Below are positions 9,801-17,228 of a DNA stretch of 64,000 nucleotides, piece by piece. The stretch is from Conexibacter arvalis (GTDB taxonomy: Bacteria > Actinomycetota > Thermoleophilia > Solirubrobacterales > Solirubrobacteraceae): contig NZ_JACHNU010000003.1 in the NCBI RefSeq assembly GCF_014199525.1, forward strand, positions 124,001-188,000. Direction: 5' to 3'. Every line of letters begins with the position of its first letter. The first letter of the stretch is position 1. The notes beneath the pieces were generated by a model. It searched no databases and was not told the DNA's origin. It was given only the letters and a program-made list of their open reading frames with translations. Made by a program: the position numbers and the translations under genes.

Positions 9801-10148
9801 CTACTCCCGCTCCCGTCCGGCGGCGTCGGCGAAGACCTCTTCGGGAGTCGGTCCCTGCGGCGATCTCGCGCGGGATGCGGCCTGCTGCTCCATCTGCGCA
9901 CGCAGACGCTCACGGCCGGCAGCTTCCGCGTCGGACATGCCGAGCACTCGCACGGACGGCTCAGGCGCGGCAGTCGGGGCGTCCGACTCGGACACGACCG
10001 CGAACAGCTCGGCGATCTCCAGCTCGCTCGTGCGGACCGCCGGCCCGTGTACATCCGGAGCGAGCACATAGTATCCGCCGCCCTCGACACCCACGACCGT
10101 GAAGACGGCGCGGTCGCCTCTCTTGCGGCGAAGCTTCGTGCCGATCAT
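9801..10148 (-). CDS. Small SH3-like beta protein, unknown function
   Basis: 115 residues. The first ~55 (RRKRGDRAVFTVVGVEGGGY form) read like a small beta barrel followed by an acidic linker and a charged helix. Not recognised. It abuts the next gene without a gap, which suggests an operon. Similar in style to the protein at 10149-10592. Confidence 0.5.
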   Translation of the reverse strand: MIGTKLRRKRGDRAVFTVVGVEGGGYYVLAPDVHGPAVRTSELEIAELFAVVSESDAPTAAPEPSVRVLGMSDAEAAGRERLRAQMEQQAASRARSPQGPTPEEVFADAAGRERE

Positions 10149-10592
10149 CTAGCGGCCGTCCTCCGCACGGGCGGCGTCGAGCTGGCGGCGAGCGGCGTCT
10201 ACCACCGTCTCGGGCGGCTCAGCCGGTGCGTCAGCAGCGGAGCGGCGTGCCTCGATGAGCGCGCGAGCTTCAGAGCTGAGCATCACTTCGTAGGTTGCGA
10301 GGATGCCGCCCTCTCCGCGCGCCGGAGCGGACACGACCTCCGTGAACTCAAACAGTGAAGTCAGTCCGTATTCCAGCCTGTCGCGACCGGTTCCAACTGG
10401 CCCGGTGACCCGAACGTAGAACCACGGGTCGGACTCGTCGCCCTCCTTCGCACGGAGGACCGTTCCAGGCTGCAACTCAACGCTGGGGTCCTCCATGCTC
10501 GTCCAATGGGACAGCGGCGTGTTAGGCGCGTACGTCGGGATCGTCTGCACCAGCCGCGAGTGAACGGCCGCGTCGTCGTGCGCTCTACTCAC
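10149..10592 (-). CDS. Small SH3-like beta protein, unknown function
   Basis: 147 residues from the GTG at 10592, which overlaps the upstream stop and has a strong GGGAGG ribosome site 6 bases before it. The middle (VELQPGTVLRAKEGDE, then WFYVRVTGPVG) looks like a KOW/SH3-type barrel; the C-terminal third is helical and charged. The longer open frame to 10634 is rejected because of this ribosome site. Confidence 0.55.
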   Translation of the reverse strand: MSRAHDDAAVHSRLVQTIPTYAPNTPLSHWTSMEDPSVELQPGTVLRAKEGDESDPWFYVRVTGPVGTGRDRLEYGLTSLFEFTEVVSAPARGEGGILATYEVMLSSEARALIEARRSAADAPAEPPETVVDAARRQLDAARAEDGR

Positions 10593-10845
10593 GTCCGACC
10601 TCCCGGCGTCGTGCCAGCTCCATCTGAACGGCATAGCCCGCCTTCTGCGCCTCAGACAGGCTTCCCACCTGTGCTTCGGCTTCCGCGCCGGTCAAGATAA
10701 CGACGCTGTCTCGCCTAGTGGGTCGCTGCTTGCCGTAGGCAGCCTCGAACAGAGAAATGTCCTCCCCGACAACGGCCGGCGGACCGATCTGCGGTTCCTT
10801 GATTACCTCCACCGCGCGCGTGCGCAGCTTATCTCGAAGTCCCAT
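10585..10845 (-). CDS. Small hypothetical protein, first gene of the leftward operon
   Basis: 86 residues with a charged N-terminus (MGLRDKLRTRAVEVIKEPQ) and a helical C-terminus (VGSLSEAQKAGYAVQMELA). Not recognised. AGGAGA lies 8 bases before the ATG. It heads the minus-strand block that ends at the 8612-8666 hairpin. Confidence 0.5.
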   Translation of the reverse strand: MGLRDKLRTRAVEVIKEPQIGPPAVVGEDISLFEAAYGKQRPTRRDSVVILTGAEAEAQVGSLSEAQKAGYAVQMELARRREVGRE

Positions 10846-10946
10846 CTAGTTGTCTCCTGCGGGTGCGTGATTCATAGTGCTGACACTCTATCGGCGGCTG
10901 TGACAGTGACGGATTGATTGGCACACTCGACCGTAAACCGTGGTGA
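10846..10946. promoter_or_regulatory. Divergent promoter region
   Basis: 100 bases between the leftward operon and the rightward prohead protease gene. It contains TGTGACAGTGAC and CTGACACTC, related to the TGTCAC units at the element ends, so it may be a control switch. No clear -35/-10 pair could be fixed. Confidence 0.35.
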
Positions 10947-11567
10947 ATGGAGACAGATCACAACAACTCTCGCTTGCCGTTCAAGGCCGGCGGTAAGTCA
11001 CTTGACGCGACAATTCTTGAGAATGGCGACCTCCTGGTCGTGGGCTACGCGGCGGTCTGGGACGGACTCGACCGAGAAGGAGAGAACTTCCTCAATGGCG
11101 CGTTCCAGCGCGGCATCAAGACGTTTCTCGAAGGTCAGGCCACGCTCGCGTTCCACCATCAGCACGACAAGGGCATTGGGAAGGTGCTGGAGCTGCGCGA
11201 GGATGAGCGCGGCCTCTGGATGAAGGCGCGCGTGGACTTCCAGCCGGAGTCCTCGCCGCTGCGCTACATCTACAACGGCATCAAGAAGGGTACGTACAAC
11301 GCCCTGTCTGTCGGCGGCTTCTTCGCCCGCACGCTGACCGCCAGAGGGTGGCGGATCAGCGCAGTGGACGTGACCGAAGTGTCGGTGACGCCGGTCCCCG
11401 CGCATCCTGGGACGAGCTTCGCAGTCGTCGCGGGCAAGGCATTGGATTCAGCTGCCGCGAGCGACATTGACGCGATCATTCACGATGCCCGGATGCTCAT
11501 GCTCGAAGCGCAGCTTGAACGGGCGCGTTACCAGCTCGCCGACCTGATCGTGAACGGAGCGCGCTAA
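10947..11567 (+). CDS. HK97-family prohead protease
   Basis: 206 residues, typical for the family (peptidase family U35). The fold signature is visible: GYAAVWDGLDREGENFLNGA at residues ~35-55, the FHHQHDKGIGKV segment with the candidate catalytic His, and LSVGGFF with the candidate Ser. In phages this protease clips the scaffold and capsid inside the prohead and sits between portal and capsid genes. Here no portal or capsid gene accompanies it. It starts the rightward block opposite the leftward operon. Confidence 0.82.
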   Translation: METDHNNSRLPFKAGGKSLDATILENGDLLVVGYAAVWDGLDREGENFLNGAFQRGIKTFLEGQATLAFHHQHDKGIGKVLELREDERGLWMKARVDFQPESSPLRYIYNGIKKGTYNALSVGGFFARTLTARGWRISAVDVTEVSVTPVPAHPGTSFAVVAGKALDSAAASDIDAIIHDARMLMLEAQLERARYQLADLIVNGAR

Positions 11568-11683
11568 TGGCTGGTTACGATGCAATCCTGCCGCCGATGT
11601 CGTCCGATCCGCAGGCGCGGGTCTGGACTCAGATCCGACAGCTGCAGCACCGTGTCGCGTCGCTGGAGGCCAGACGAACTTGA
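11567..11683 (+). CDS. Very small protein between protease and putative virion protein
   Basis: 38 residues, with ATG overlapping the protease stop by one base and its own stop overlapping the next start. The second half is a predicted helix (QIRQLQHRVASLEARR) with heptad-like spacing, so a short coiled coil. This length and coupling are common for scaffold-like or head accessory peptides, but that is inference. Confidence 0.5.
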   Translation: MAGYDAILPPMSSDPQARVWTQIRQLQHRVASLEARRT

Positions 11684-12066
11684 TCGTACGAGCTGAGATG
11701 AGCGGGACGGTCATCTCGTCAGACCCGACGATGGGCACCATGAACTACAGAGAGGGCGAGTTCAACAGCTACGGCCGCGAGCTGCTGATCCTGTTCGGAC
11801 CCAACCGCGCCGCGCTGTCTGGCTCTACTTCCATCTCGGCGTATTTCTACATCGATGAGCAGCAGGTCGCGTCCTCCTCGGCATCACACAACTACGACCC
11901 CGACCAGAGAAACATGGATGGCGTGGCCGCGAGTGCGGCGTACACGCGATTCACTGTCCCGGCCGGCACTCATACCTGGAGAGTTGCCGCAGGTGTTTCG
12001 CCGCCGCCTTCCTCGTTCACGGCGTTTGACTTCGCTGGTCTGATCTTGGAGCTTCCCACCGCTTAA
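11680..12066 (+). CDS. Putative beta-sandwich (virion-type) protein
   Basis: 128 residues from TTG overlapping the previous stop; an ATG six codons later is an alternative start. The sequence is rich in Ser/Thr/Gly and alternates as beta strands (STSISAYFYIDEQQVASSSA, then GTHTWRVAAG). It resembles phage head-fibre or tail-fibre domains but is not assigned to a family. A terminator at 12122 follows, so it ends the protease operon. Confidence 0.45.
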   Translation: MIVRAEMSGTVISSDPTMGTMNYREGEFNSYGRELLILFGPNRAALSGSTSISAYFYIDEQQVASSSASHNYDPDQRNMDGVAASAAYTRFTVPAGTHTWRVAAGVSPPPSSFTAFDFAGLILELPTA

Positions 12067-12121
12067 CCTTCGGCCGCCGACCTCCTCGGCGGAAGGACGC
12101 ACCGTCTCCGGCGTCCTGCGC

Positions 12122-12145
12122 AACGCCTCCCCACCGGGAGGCGTT
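12122..12145. terminator. Rho-independent-type hairpin
   Basis: A perfect 10-base stem AACGCCTCCC/GGGAGGCGTT with a 4-base loop, between convergent genes ending at 12066 (+) and 12159 (-). It probably serves both. Confidence 0.75.
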
Positions 12146-12158
12146 CGCGTTGCTGGGG

Positions 12159-12461
12159 CTACTCGATGCCTCTCAGCAGCTCAGACGGAGTGGTTCTGAG
12201 CGCGCGAGCGAGCCGGATCAGCGTGTCGGTCCGGACATGCGTCTTGCCATTCTCGATTCGATTGACCTGGGCTTGGTCTACTCCGGACTGCTGGCTTACC
12301 TTGCCTTGTGAGAGGCCAGCCCGATCCCGTGCGGCACGGAGGTTGCGGCCGATGATGATGCGAGGGTCTTCGGGCACATAGCGGGGTTCGTGTGCTGGAG
12401 GATTGCTTCCTGTAGGGAAGAAGTCATAGGATTCTCTCCATATGCTGCCCGACGCGCCCAA
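12159..12461 (-). CDS. XRE-family repressor-like regulator
   Basis: Up to 100 residues. A classic Cro/CI HTH fills the C-terminal two thirds (IGRNLRAARDRAGLSQGKVS, then VDQAQVNRIENGK). The start is uncertain: the ATG at 12461 would overlap the divergent gene, and a GTG at 12377 gives a compact 72-residue HTH protein. It is divergent from the RHH/XRE pair, a typical arrangement for a phage-like control switch. Confidence 0.72.
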   Translation of the reverse strand: MGASGSIWRESYDFFPTGSNPPAHEPRYVPEDPRIIIGRNLRAARDRAGLSQGKVSQQSGVDQAQVNRIENGKTHVRTDTLIRLARALRTTPSELLRGIE

Positions 12462-12489
12462 CGAAAAGACGCCAAGAGGAACGCTGTTC

Positions 12490-12675
12490 GTGACGACTAT
12501 CCGGCTCGAACGCGACCTTGCCGCCGAGGCTCAGCGGGACGCTAAGCGGCTCGGCGTGTCATTCGCCACCTATGTAAGAGACTGCGTCCGGGACCGTGTC
12601 GCCGAGCGGCGCTATCGCTCCGCGTTGGGGGAGCTGTACGAGCGTGTGGTCAGGCTCGAACGGGATCGGGGATGA
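12490..12675 (+). CDS. Ribbon-helix-helix (CopG/Arc-like) protein
   Basis: 61 residues from the GTG at 12490, with GAGGA 9 bases upstream. An ATG at 12442 would add 16 residues. VTTIRLERDLAAEAQRDAKR followed by LGVSFATYVRDCVRDRV is the strand-helix-helix pattern of a dimeric RHH repressor. The stop overlaps the next HTH gene by 4 bases, so the two regulators are made together. Confidence 0.6.
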   Translation: MTTIRLERDLAAEAQRDAKRLGVSFATYVRDCVRDRVAERRYRSALGELYERVVRLERDRG

Positions 12676-12926
12676 CCGACTCCGCGCACCAGCTCCGCGT
12701 TGCAATCGGCCTGGAGCTGCGGGACGCGCGCGAGCGCGCCGGGCTGTCGAGGAGAAGACTGGCGGCGCTGACCGAGGGCGCGGCGTCCGCGACCTTCATC
12801 GAGGCGGTCGAGACCGGGCGCGGCAATCCGTCCTTCGTGCGGGTCGCGAGGATGGCGCGCGCCCTCGGCCTCAGTCTCGCCGAGATCGCAGAGCGAGCGG
12901 AGAAGCGCGTCAGAGCAGGCGAGTAG
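12672..12926 (+). CDS. XRE-family HTH protein
   Basis: 84 residues. The HTH is at residues 9-65 (LELRDARERAGLSRRRLAAL, then ATFIEAVETGRGNPS). Start coupled by ATGA to the RHH gene. Together with the HTH proteins at 9156, 12159 and 13180, the element has at least four phage-type regulators. Confidence 0.7.
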   Translation: MTDSAHQLRVAIGLELRDARERAGLSRRRLAALTEGAASATFIEAVETGRGNPSFVRVARMARALGLSLAEIAERAEKRVRAGE

Positions 12927-13000
12927 GATCGAGCCTTGGTCAGCTCAATGGAGCATTGACCGACGCGGCGCAGCCGGTTCCCCTCTAGCCGCGTCTGAGC

Positions 13001-13030
13001 GACTGCCGCCGACCCCTCTCGGCGGCAGTC
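13001..13030 (+). terminator. Hairpin terminator
   Basis: A perfect 12-base stem GACTGCCGCCGA/TCGGCGGCAGTC around CCCCTC, followed by GCCGTTTC. It ends the 12490-12926 transcript. Confidence 0.7.
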
Positions 13031-13077
13031 GCCGTTTCATGGGCGGTCTGCACTAGACACACCAGTGCGGCCGATTA

Positions 13078-13145
13078 GTTACACCCCGAGTGGTCAAGTG
13101 GTACGGATCTATCCAGTGCTAGTTGAGGCACGCGGGGGTGTAAAC
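13078..13145. promoter_or_regulatory. Imperfect inverted repeat upstream of replication operon
   Basis: GTTACACCCC (13078-13087) and GGGGTGTAAAC (13135-13145) are nearly complementary, and a second GTAAAC follows at about 13155. They lie 35-100 bases before the HTH gene at 13180. A candidate operator/promoter, unproven. Confidence 0.35.
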
Positions 13146-13179
13146 TTACGGGTTGTAAACGACGATCTGGAGGTTGCCA

Positions 13180-13371
13180 GTGAGCGTAGGAAGTGCTATC
13201 CGCAGACACCGAACCGAACGAGGTTGGAGCAAGGCGAGACTTGCCAGGCTGACCGGGTTTTCCCGGACCTCGATCCTCTATTGGGAGCGAGAGGAGCATG
13301 AACCCCGGCGAGTGGCGGTCGAACGCCTCGAAGCCGTATTTGGGCTTGAAGAAGGCAGCCTCAACGAGTAA
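13180..13371 (+). CDS. Small XRE-family HTH protein, first gene of replication operon
   Basis: 63 residues. The GTG at 13180 has GGAGG six bases upstream; a TTG two codons earlier overlaps the ribosome site spacing and is less likely. An almost bare HTH (VGSAIRRHRTERGWSKARLA, then SRTSILYWEREEHEPRR). Probably controls or assists replication of the element. Confidence 0.68.
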   Translation: MSVGSAIRRHRTERGWSKARLARLTGFSRTSILYWEREEHEPRRVAVERLEAVFGLEEGSLNE

Positions 13372-13421
13372 CGCCGCCCCGAAGGGCGGCGCACGTGAAC
13401 GAACGAGTAGGAGATCTAGCA

Positions 13422-13556
13422 GTGAACAATTCAAGTGTATCGAACACCCGGACCACGTTCCGGGAGCGAGCAACCTCCGCGACGTGGGCCACGAATCCCG
13501 TCCTCGTCGCGTACATCGTGTACATGCTGTGCCTGACGGCGGCGGTGGTCCTCTAA
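13422..13556 (+). CDS. Small single-pass membrane protein
   Basis: 44 residues starting at GTG with GGAG upstream. The C-terminal half is a hydrophobic helix (NPVLVAYIVYMLCLTAAVVL). The stop overlaps the start of the ATPase gene by one base, so it is translationally coupled to the replication protein. Not recognised. Confidence 0.5.
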   Translation: MNNSSVSNTRTTFRERATSATWATNPVLVAYIVYMLCLTAAVVL

Positions 13557-14851
13557 TGAGCGAGATCACCCCCACGGCAGCCCGCGACGCCCTTGCCGTC
13601 GCGCTTGAACAGGAGGCGCGCATCGGCCTCGCAGACGTTCGAGCGTGGCGACGCAGAGGACCGGCCCCGCTCAGCGCCGCCGAGCGCGACAGAGCTTGCA
13701 CGCAGGCGATCATGCGAGCTGAAAGAGAGCTGCGGCAGCGCTTCCCGGACGCGGACGACGACGCGATCCTGGGGTCGCTCGAAGCCGAGCTGGCGCGAGG
13801 CGAGGCGTTCTTCGATGACGACTTCGCGGACGGATGGGACGAACCTGATCCGAAGTTCACGTTCGTGGTCGATGGCCTGATCGCTGACGGGATGATCCAT
13901 TGGGCTTCTGGCAAGCACGGCTCGCTGAAGTCCACCATCGGCACGTTCGCCGCGTTCGAGGCGATCAAGGTTGGTCGTCACGTCGTGTGGCTCGATTGGG
14001 AGGTCGGCCGCGCGCAGGCTCGCCGTCGCTTCAAGGCGGCTGGGATCACGGAGGCGATGGCGCGCGAGTTCGTCCGCTACCGCTACCTGCCGCCGATTTC
14101 GGACACCAGCTCCGCGACCGTTGAGCGGCTGCGCGCGGAGGTCGCCCAGCTCGACCGTCCCCTCGTCGTGATCGACTCGATGTCGAAGGCGCTCGCCGGC
14201 ACGGGGTGCGACGAGAACAGCAACTCGGACGTGTCGCGCTTCACAGACGCGATCTTGCAGCGCGGCATGAAGGGCGCCGGCGCGACCGTCTACGTGATCG
14301 ATCACGAGGGCCGCAACCAGACGAAGTCCTCGGACTACGTCGCGCGCGGGGCATCGACCAAGGACGCCGACGCAGACATCACCTACCGGTTCTTCGTGGA
14401 GGAGGAGCCGGACCGGCAGACCGTGGGCAAGCTGCGGATCATCTGCCAGAAGGACCGTGAGGATGCGCTCGGCGGCCTCACGCGCCAGTGGGCGCGTTCC
14501 AAGTACAGCCGTCGCGGAGAGCGCTGGTTCGAGGTTGGCGACGGGAGGGGCGGCCTGCCCGTCAAGCCCATCGAGCAGCCCAGCGACGCACGCAGAGACG
14601 GCGAGGAAGCGGCCTTCAAGCTCGCCATCGTGGACTTCCTGCGCGAGAGCGGAGAGGAGTTCTCGATGCGAGCGCTCAAGGACGAGCTTCGGGGCGCGGG
14701 GGTCGAGTTCCGCAACGACGATCTCGGACCCACGGTCCGAGCGATGGGACGCGACAGCTTCTATCCCATCAGCGTCCGGACCGAAGGCCAGTCGCTCCGC
14801 ATTCGATACGAGGAGGCGACCGCCGATGCAGCCGGCGCGCTGTCCTTCTAA
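13556..14851 (+). CDS. RepA/AAA_25-like P-loop ATPase with C-terminal winged helix (replication protein)
   Basis: 431 residues. The Walker A motif is GKHGSLKST at 119-127 and Walker B is LVVIDSMSKAL near 203. A RecA-type core continues to about residue 340 (VYVIDHEGRNQTKSSDYVAR). The C-terminal 80 residues look like a winged helix (FLRESGEEFSMRALKDELRG). This architecture matches RSF1010 RepA-like helicases and primase-associated ATPases of plasmids and phages. Directly downstream is the 9-mer repeat array, supporting an initiator/helicase role. Last gene of a coupled three-gene operon. Confidence 0.75.
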   Translation: MSEITPTAARDALAVALEQEARIGLADVRAWRRRGPAPLSAAERDRACTQAIMRAERELRQRFPDADDDAILGSLEAELARGEAFFDDDFADGWDEPDPKFTFVVDGLIADGMIHWASGKHGSLKSTIGTFAAFEAIKVGRHVVWLDWEVGRAQARRRFKAAGITEAMAREFVRYRYLPPISDTSSATVERLRAEVAQLDRPLVVIDSMSKALAGTGCDENSNSDVSRFTDAILQRGMKGAGATVYVIDHEGRNQTKSSDYVARGASTKDADADITYRFFVEEEPDRQTVGKLRIICQKDREDALGGLTRQWARSKYSRRGERWFEVGDGRGGLPVKPIEQPSDARRDGEEAAFKLAIVDFLRESGEEFSMRALKDELRGAGVEFRNDDLGPTVRAMGRDSFYPISVRTEGQSLRIRYEEATADAAGALSF

Positions 14852-14855
14852 GGCA

Positions 14856-15079
14856 ACCGATCCCAACCGATCCCCGGAGCTGGGGATCGGTTGGGGGACC
14901 GATCCCCACGGGATCGGTTCGGGGATCGGTCGCGCCCGACGGCCTCGAGTTCGCCACCGGACGGGGGATCTCGGACCGATCCCGCGGGGATCGGTTGCGG
15001 GGATCGGTGCGACCGCCTGCCCAAACCGCTCTACCGATCCCACCGATCCCCGCGCCTATAGGCGCGGGGTGGGATCGGT
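14856..15079. repeat. Iteron-like array: twelve copies of ACCGATCCC, probable replication origin
   Basis: Forward copies (ACCGATCCC) start at 14856, 14866, 14898, 14975, 15033 and 15042. Reverse copies (GGGATCGGT) start at 14883, 14910, 14922, 14987, 15000 and 15071. Six each way, all perfect, in 224 bases and mostly extended to CCGATCCCC. The centre of the last pair is a hairpin CCCCGCGCC-TATA-GGCGCGGGG. The array begins 4 bases after the ATPase stop. Iterons next to a replication ATPase are the hallmark of origins; there is no gene here. Confidence 0.7.
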
Positions 15080-15133
15080 CGGAGGGGACGATCCCCGGAC
15101 GCTGAATGACTCCGGCCATGCTGAGGCCGGCCG

Positions 15134-15364
15134 ATGATCCGCCCCTACCGCGACATCTCCCCGGCCGCCCGTGCCGCCGCCGAGCTGGCGTACGACGATC
15201 TCCTGGACGCCGCCTGCCGCGCCCGGCAGGAAGGCCGCTGGCGCGCCGACGATCAGCGCGAGTCAATCTGCGCGGAAGCCCGCCGTCTCGGCGTCATCAT
15301 CTGGCCGGCGCTGGCAGACCGCGTCGCCTCCGGAGCGCGCCAGCTCGTCGGCTCGACCGCCTGA
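15134..15364 (+). CDS. Hypothetical helical protein
   Basis: 76 residues, almost entirely helical (ARAAAELAYDDLLDAACRAR), not recognised. Follows the repeat array. TGAGG about 10 bases before the ATG may be a weak ribosome site. Confidence 0.5.
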   Translation: MIRPYRDISPAARAAAELAYDDLLDAACRARQEGRWRADDQRESICAEARRLGVIIWPALADRVASGARQLVGSTA

Positions 15365-15377
15365 CTTATCAGCCTCA

Positions 15378-15407
15378 CGTCCCTAGCCGTCGAATTGGCT
15401 AGGGACG
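15378..15407. terminator. Hairpin
   Basis: A perfect 11-base stem CGTCCCTAGCC/GGCTAGGGACG with an 8-base loop, 14 bases after the preceding stop. Probable terminator. Confidence 0.6.
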
Positions 15408-15457
15408 CGACGACCCTGCGGCTGATATGTCTGACGGCCGCCCTAGCCTCCGGTGCG

Positions 15458-15778
15458 ATGGCACCCCACGCGACGCTCGAAGCGCTCAACCTCAGAAGCT
15501 ACGAAGAGCTGCACCAGCTCCCGGTTGGGGAGATCATCGCCAACCTGCACAGAGTGCCACTGCATGACGGCGACGCCTTCCTCGCTGTCCTCGCGGTGCG
15601 GGCGTTGTCCGAGCTGAGCGACACCACGGCCGCAGTCGGTAGAGCAGTTGACGAGCTGCACCGGACGACGGCCGCCATCGACCGCGCGAGCCGCCGACTC
15701 GAAGTCGCTGCGCTCATTGTCGGGATCGTCGCTGTCGTGGTCGGGATCGGCGGCATCGTCGCAACGCTGGCGGCATAG
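15458..15778 (+). CDS. Tail-anchored small membrane protein
   Basis: 106 residues from the ATG at 15458; a TTG at 15395 is open but lies in the hairpin. A coiled-coil-like middle (SDTTAAVGRAVDELHRTTAA) precedes a C-terminal membrane helix of ~24 residues (VAALIVGIVAVVVGIGGIVA). Not recognised. The topology is reminiscent of holin-like or membrane-tethered phage proteins, but the evidence is only topological. Confidence 0.5.
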   Translation: MAPHATLEALNLRSYEELHQLPVGEIIANLHRVPLHDGDAFLAVLAVRALSELSDTTAAVGRAVDELHRTTAAIDRASRRLEVAALIVGIVAVVVGIGGIVATLAA

Positions 15779-16092
15779 CCGGCGCTGCTGACGGTGACCG
15801 TGGCGGGGCACACATAACCCGCCCCCCTCGCAACCCGATCCGTCTCGCGCAACCCCAGCAACCCCAGCGCCGCGTACGGCCCTTCTCCGGCCGCAAAGGA
15901 TTCACCCCGGCGATCTACCGTCCCCCGCCAGCGGAGGCCGGGAGAGGGCGCGTATGGCGCTCTGGCGGAGGGGTCACTGGGGCTGCTCCGGCGGCCCAAA
16001 TCCGGACGCAGGTCCGGTAAACTGACTAGTGGAAGTACAAGGACGCACATGGACGTTGCGGTCCTCAACCCACTATCCCGGAGGAAGGCACG
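15779..16092. other. Intergenic stretch with tandem AACCCCAGC repeats
   Basis: No gene seen. Tandem 9-mers AACCCCAGC at 15851-15859 and 15860-15868 belong to a motif that recurs around the serine recombinase gene (16232, 16935, 17015, 17144). AT-richer sequence near 16020-16040 may hold a promoter for the following small gene. Confidence 0.4.
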
Positions 16093-16194
16093 ATGCCCCA
16101 CACCGAGATCATCAGCATTCGCCGTGATCGGCTCATGCTGAGCATCGCCGCAATAGACGCACTCGCGGCGGTCCTCGCTCTCATCACCCGCTAG
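16093..16194 (+). CDS. Very small hydrophobic peptide
   Basis: 33 residues with GGAGGAAGG directly before the ATG, an excellent ribosome site. The C-terminal half is a short hydrophobic helix (IAAIDALAAVLALIT). Not recognised. Followed by a hairpin at 16197. Confidence 0.4.
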   Translation: MPHTEIISIRRDRLMLSIAAIDALAAVLALITR

Positions 16195-16196
16195 AA

Positions 16197-16225
16197 CACG
16201 CTGCCCCGGCAGCCCGTGCAGCGTG
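16197..16225. terminator. Hairpin between convergent genes
   Basis: CACGCTGC/GCAGCGTG, 8-base stem, 13-base loop, between the peptide stop (16194) and the recombinase stop (16242). Confidence 0.5.
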
Positions 16226-16241
16226 CGGGTTGCTGGGGTTG

Positions 16242-16922
16242 CTAGGCGGCTGCTCGCCGCTTCGGCAGTGCCGGCAGCTCTGCCGGTCGCCGCCGTCTCG
16301 TCGGACGCCGGTAGCCGGCCGCACCCCGCACGCTGCTCACCTGCCACCTGGCCGCGCCTCGCAACGTTGGCACGCCCTCCGCGTTGAGGGTGTCGGCGAT
16401 CTGCTGGTACGTCGCTCTGCCCTCACGCATCGACCGGATGCGGGCGGCCAGCTCCCCGTCAACTGCCGGCCGCAGCTTGCCCTTCGCCGCCGCTACAGCC
16501 AGCCCGTCAGCCGTGCGCGCTGCAATCGTCTCGCGCTCCCACTCGGCGACGGACGCCATGACGTTGCAGATAAGCCGGCCGCCGGGAGTGGACGTGTCAA
16601 CCCCAACGTCGAGAGCGACCAGCGCAGCGTCAGCGGACCGGAACCATTCGAGCAGCGTCCCGAAGTCGATCACGCTCCGGCTGATCCGGTCAAGCTTGGC
16701 AGCGACCAGCCCGTCAGCCTCGTCAGCCGCGATCAACCCCAACGCCTCCATCAACCCCGGCCGATGCGTGTCCCGGCCGCTGTAGCCGTCGTCCGGGATG
16801 ACCTTGACGAGCGTCCAACCGCGACGCTCGACCTCTGCACGGATCGTCGCCTCCTGCGCATCGAGGGAATGACCGCTGCCGTTCTCGGCGACTGACTTCC
16901 GCACGTACCCGATGACCTTCAA
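16242..16922 (-). CDS. Serine recombinase (resolvase/invertase type)
   Basis: 226 residues from the TTG at 16922, which has GGAGGG 4 bases before it; an ATG at 17009 would add a poorly conserved extension. The resolvase domain starts VIGYVRKSVAENG with the catalytic Ser10, includes AKLDRISRS, and ends with a recombinase-type HTH (GRATYQQIADTLNAEGVPTL). Too short for a large serine integrase. It may resolve dimers of the replicating element or invert a segment. GCTGGGGTT motifs flank the gene at both ends. Confidence 0.82.
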   Translation of the reverse strand: MKVIGYVRKSVAENGSGHSLDAQEATIRAEVERRGWTLVKVIPDDGYSGRDTHRPGLMEALGLIAADEADGLVAAKLDRISRSVIDFGTLLEWFRSADAALVALDVGVDTSTPGGRLICNVMASVAEWERETIAARTADGLAVAAAKGKLRPAVDGELAARIRSMREGRATYQQIADTLNAEGVPTLRGAARWQVSSVRGAAGYRRPTRRRRPAELPALPKRRAAA

Positions 16923-17228
16923 GTGCCCTCCGTCGCTGGGGTTGCTTGTGCAGCCGTTCCGCTGCACAACCTGGGCGACGATCAGAGCACATCGGCGTTC
17001 GTAATCCAAGGGTCGCTGGGGTCGCTGTTTCTATGGTGACATTCGCGCCAGAAAGAATCGAAACACCCCGTTGCGACGGGCAATATCTCGCGGGGGTGGG
17101 GTCACATACGGCGTGAAATTCACATGTGGTACAGAGCCTAATTGACCCCAGCGCCCTTACCGCGCAAGCCGCCCCCAGCGTCCCCCTACTGGCGCATGGT
17201 GAACGCAAGTGTTCATAGCGTGTCTTGC
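16923..17228. other. Divergent intergenic region with GCTGGGGT motifs
   Basis: Between the recombinase (-) and the lipoprotein (+). It contains GCTGGGGTT (16935), GCTGGGGTC (17015) and GACCCCAGC (17144) and an AT-rich stretch 17028-17140 that must hold the promoters. Candidate recombinase or regulator sites. No gene seen. Confidence 0.4.

Noticed and set aside
13298-13555. N-terminal extension of the replication ATPase
   Set aside because: It is open in frame but overlaps the HTH gene and the small membrane protein; the ATG at 13556 is coupled to the preceding stop.
14856-15079. CRISPR array
   Set aside because: The units are 9 bases, in both orientations and irregularly spaced; no 25-40 bp spacers and no cas genes. 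Iterons fit better.
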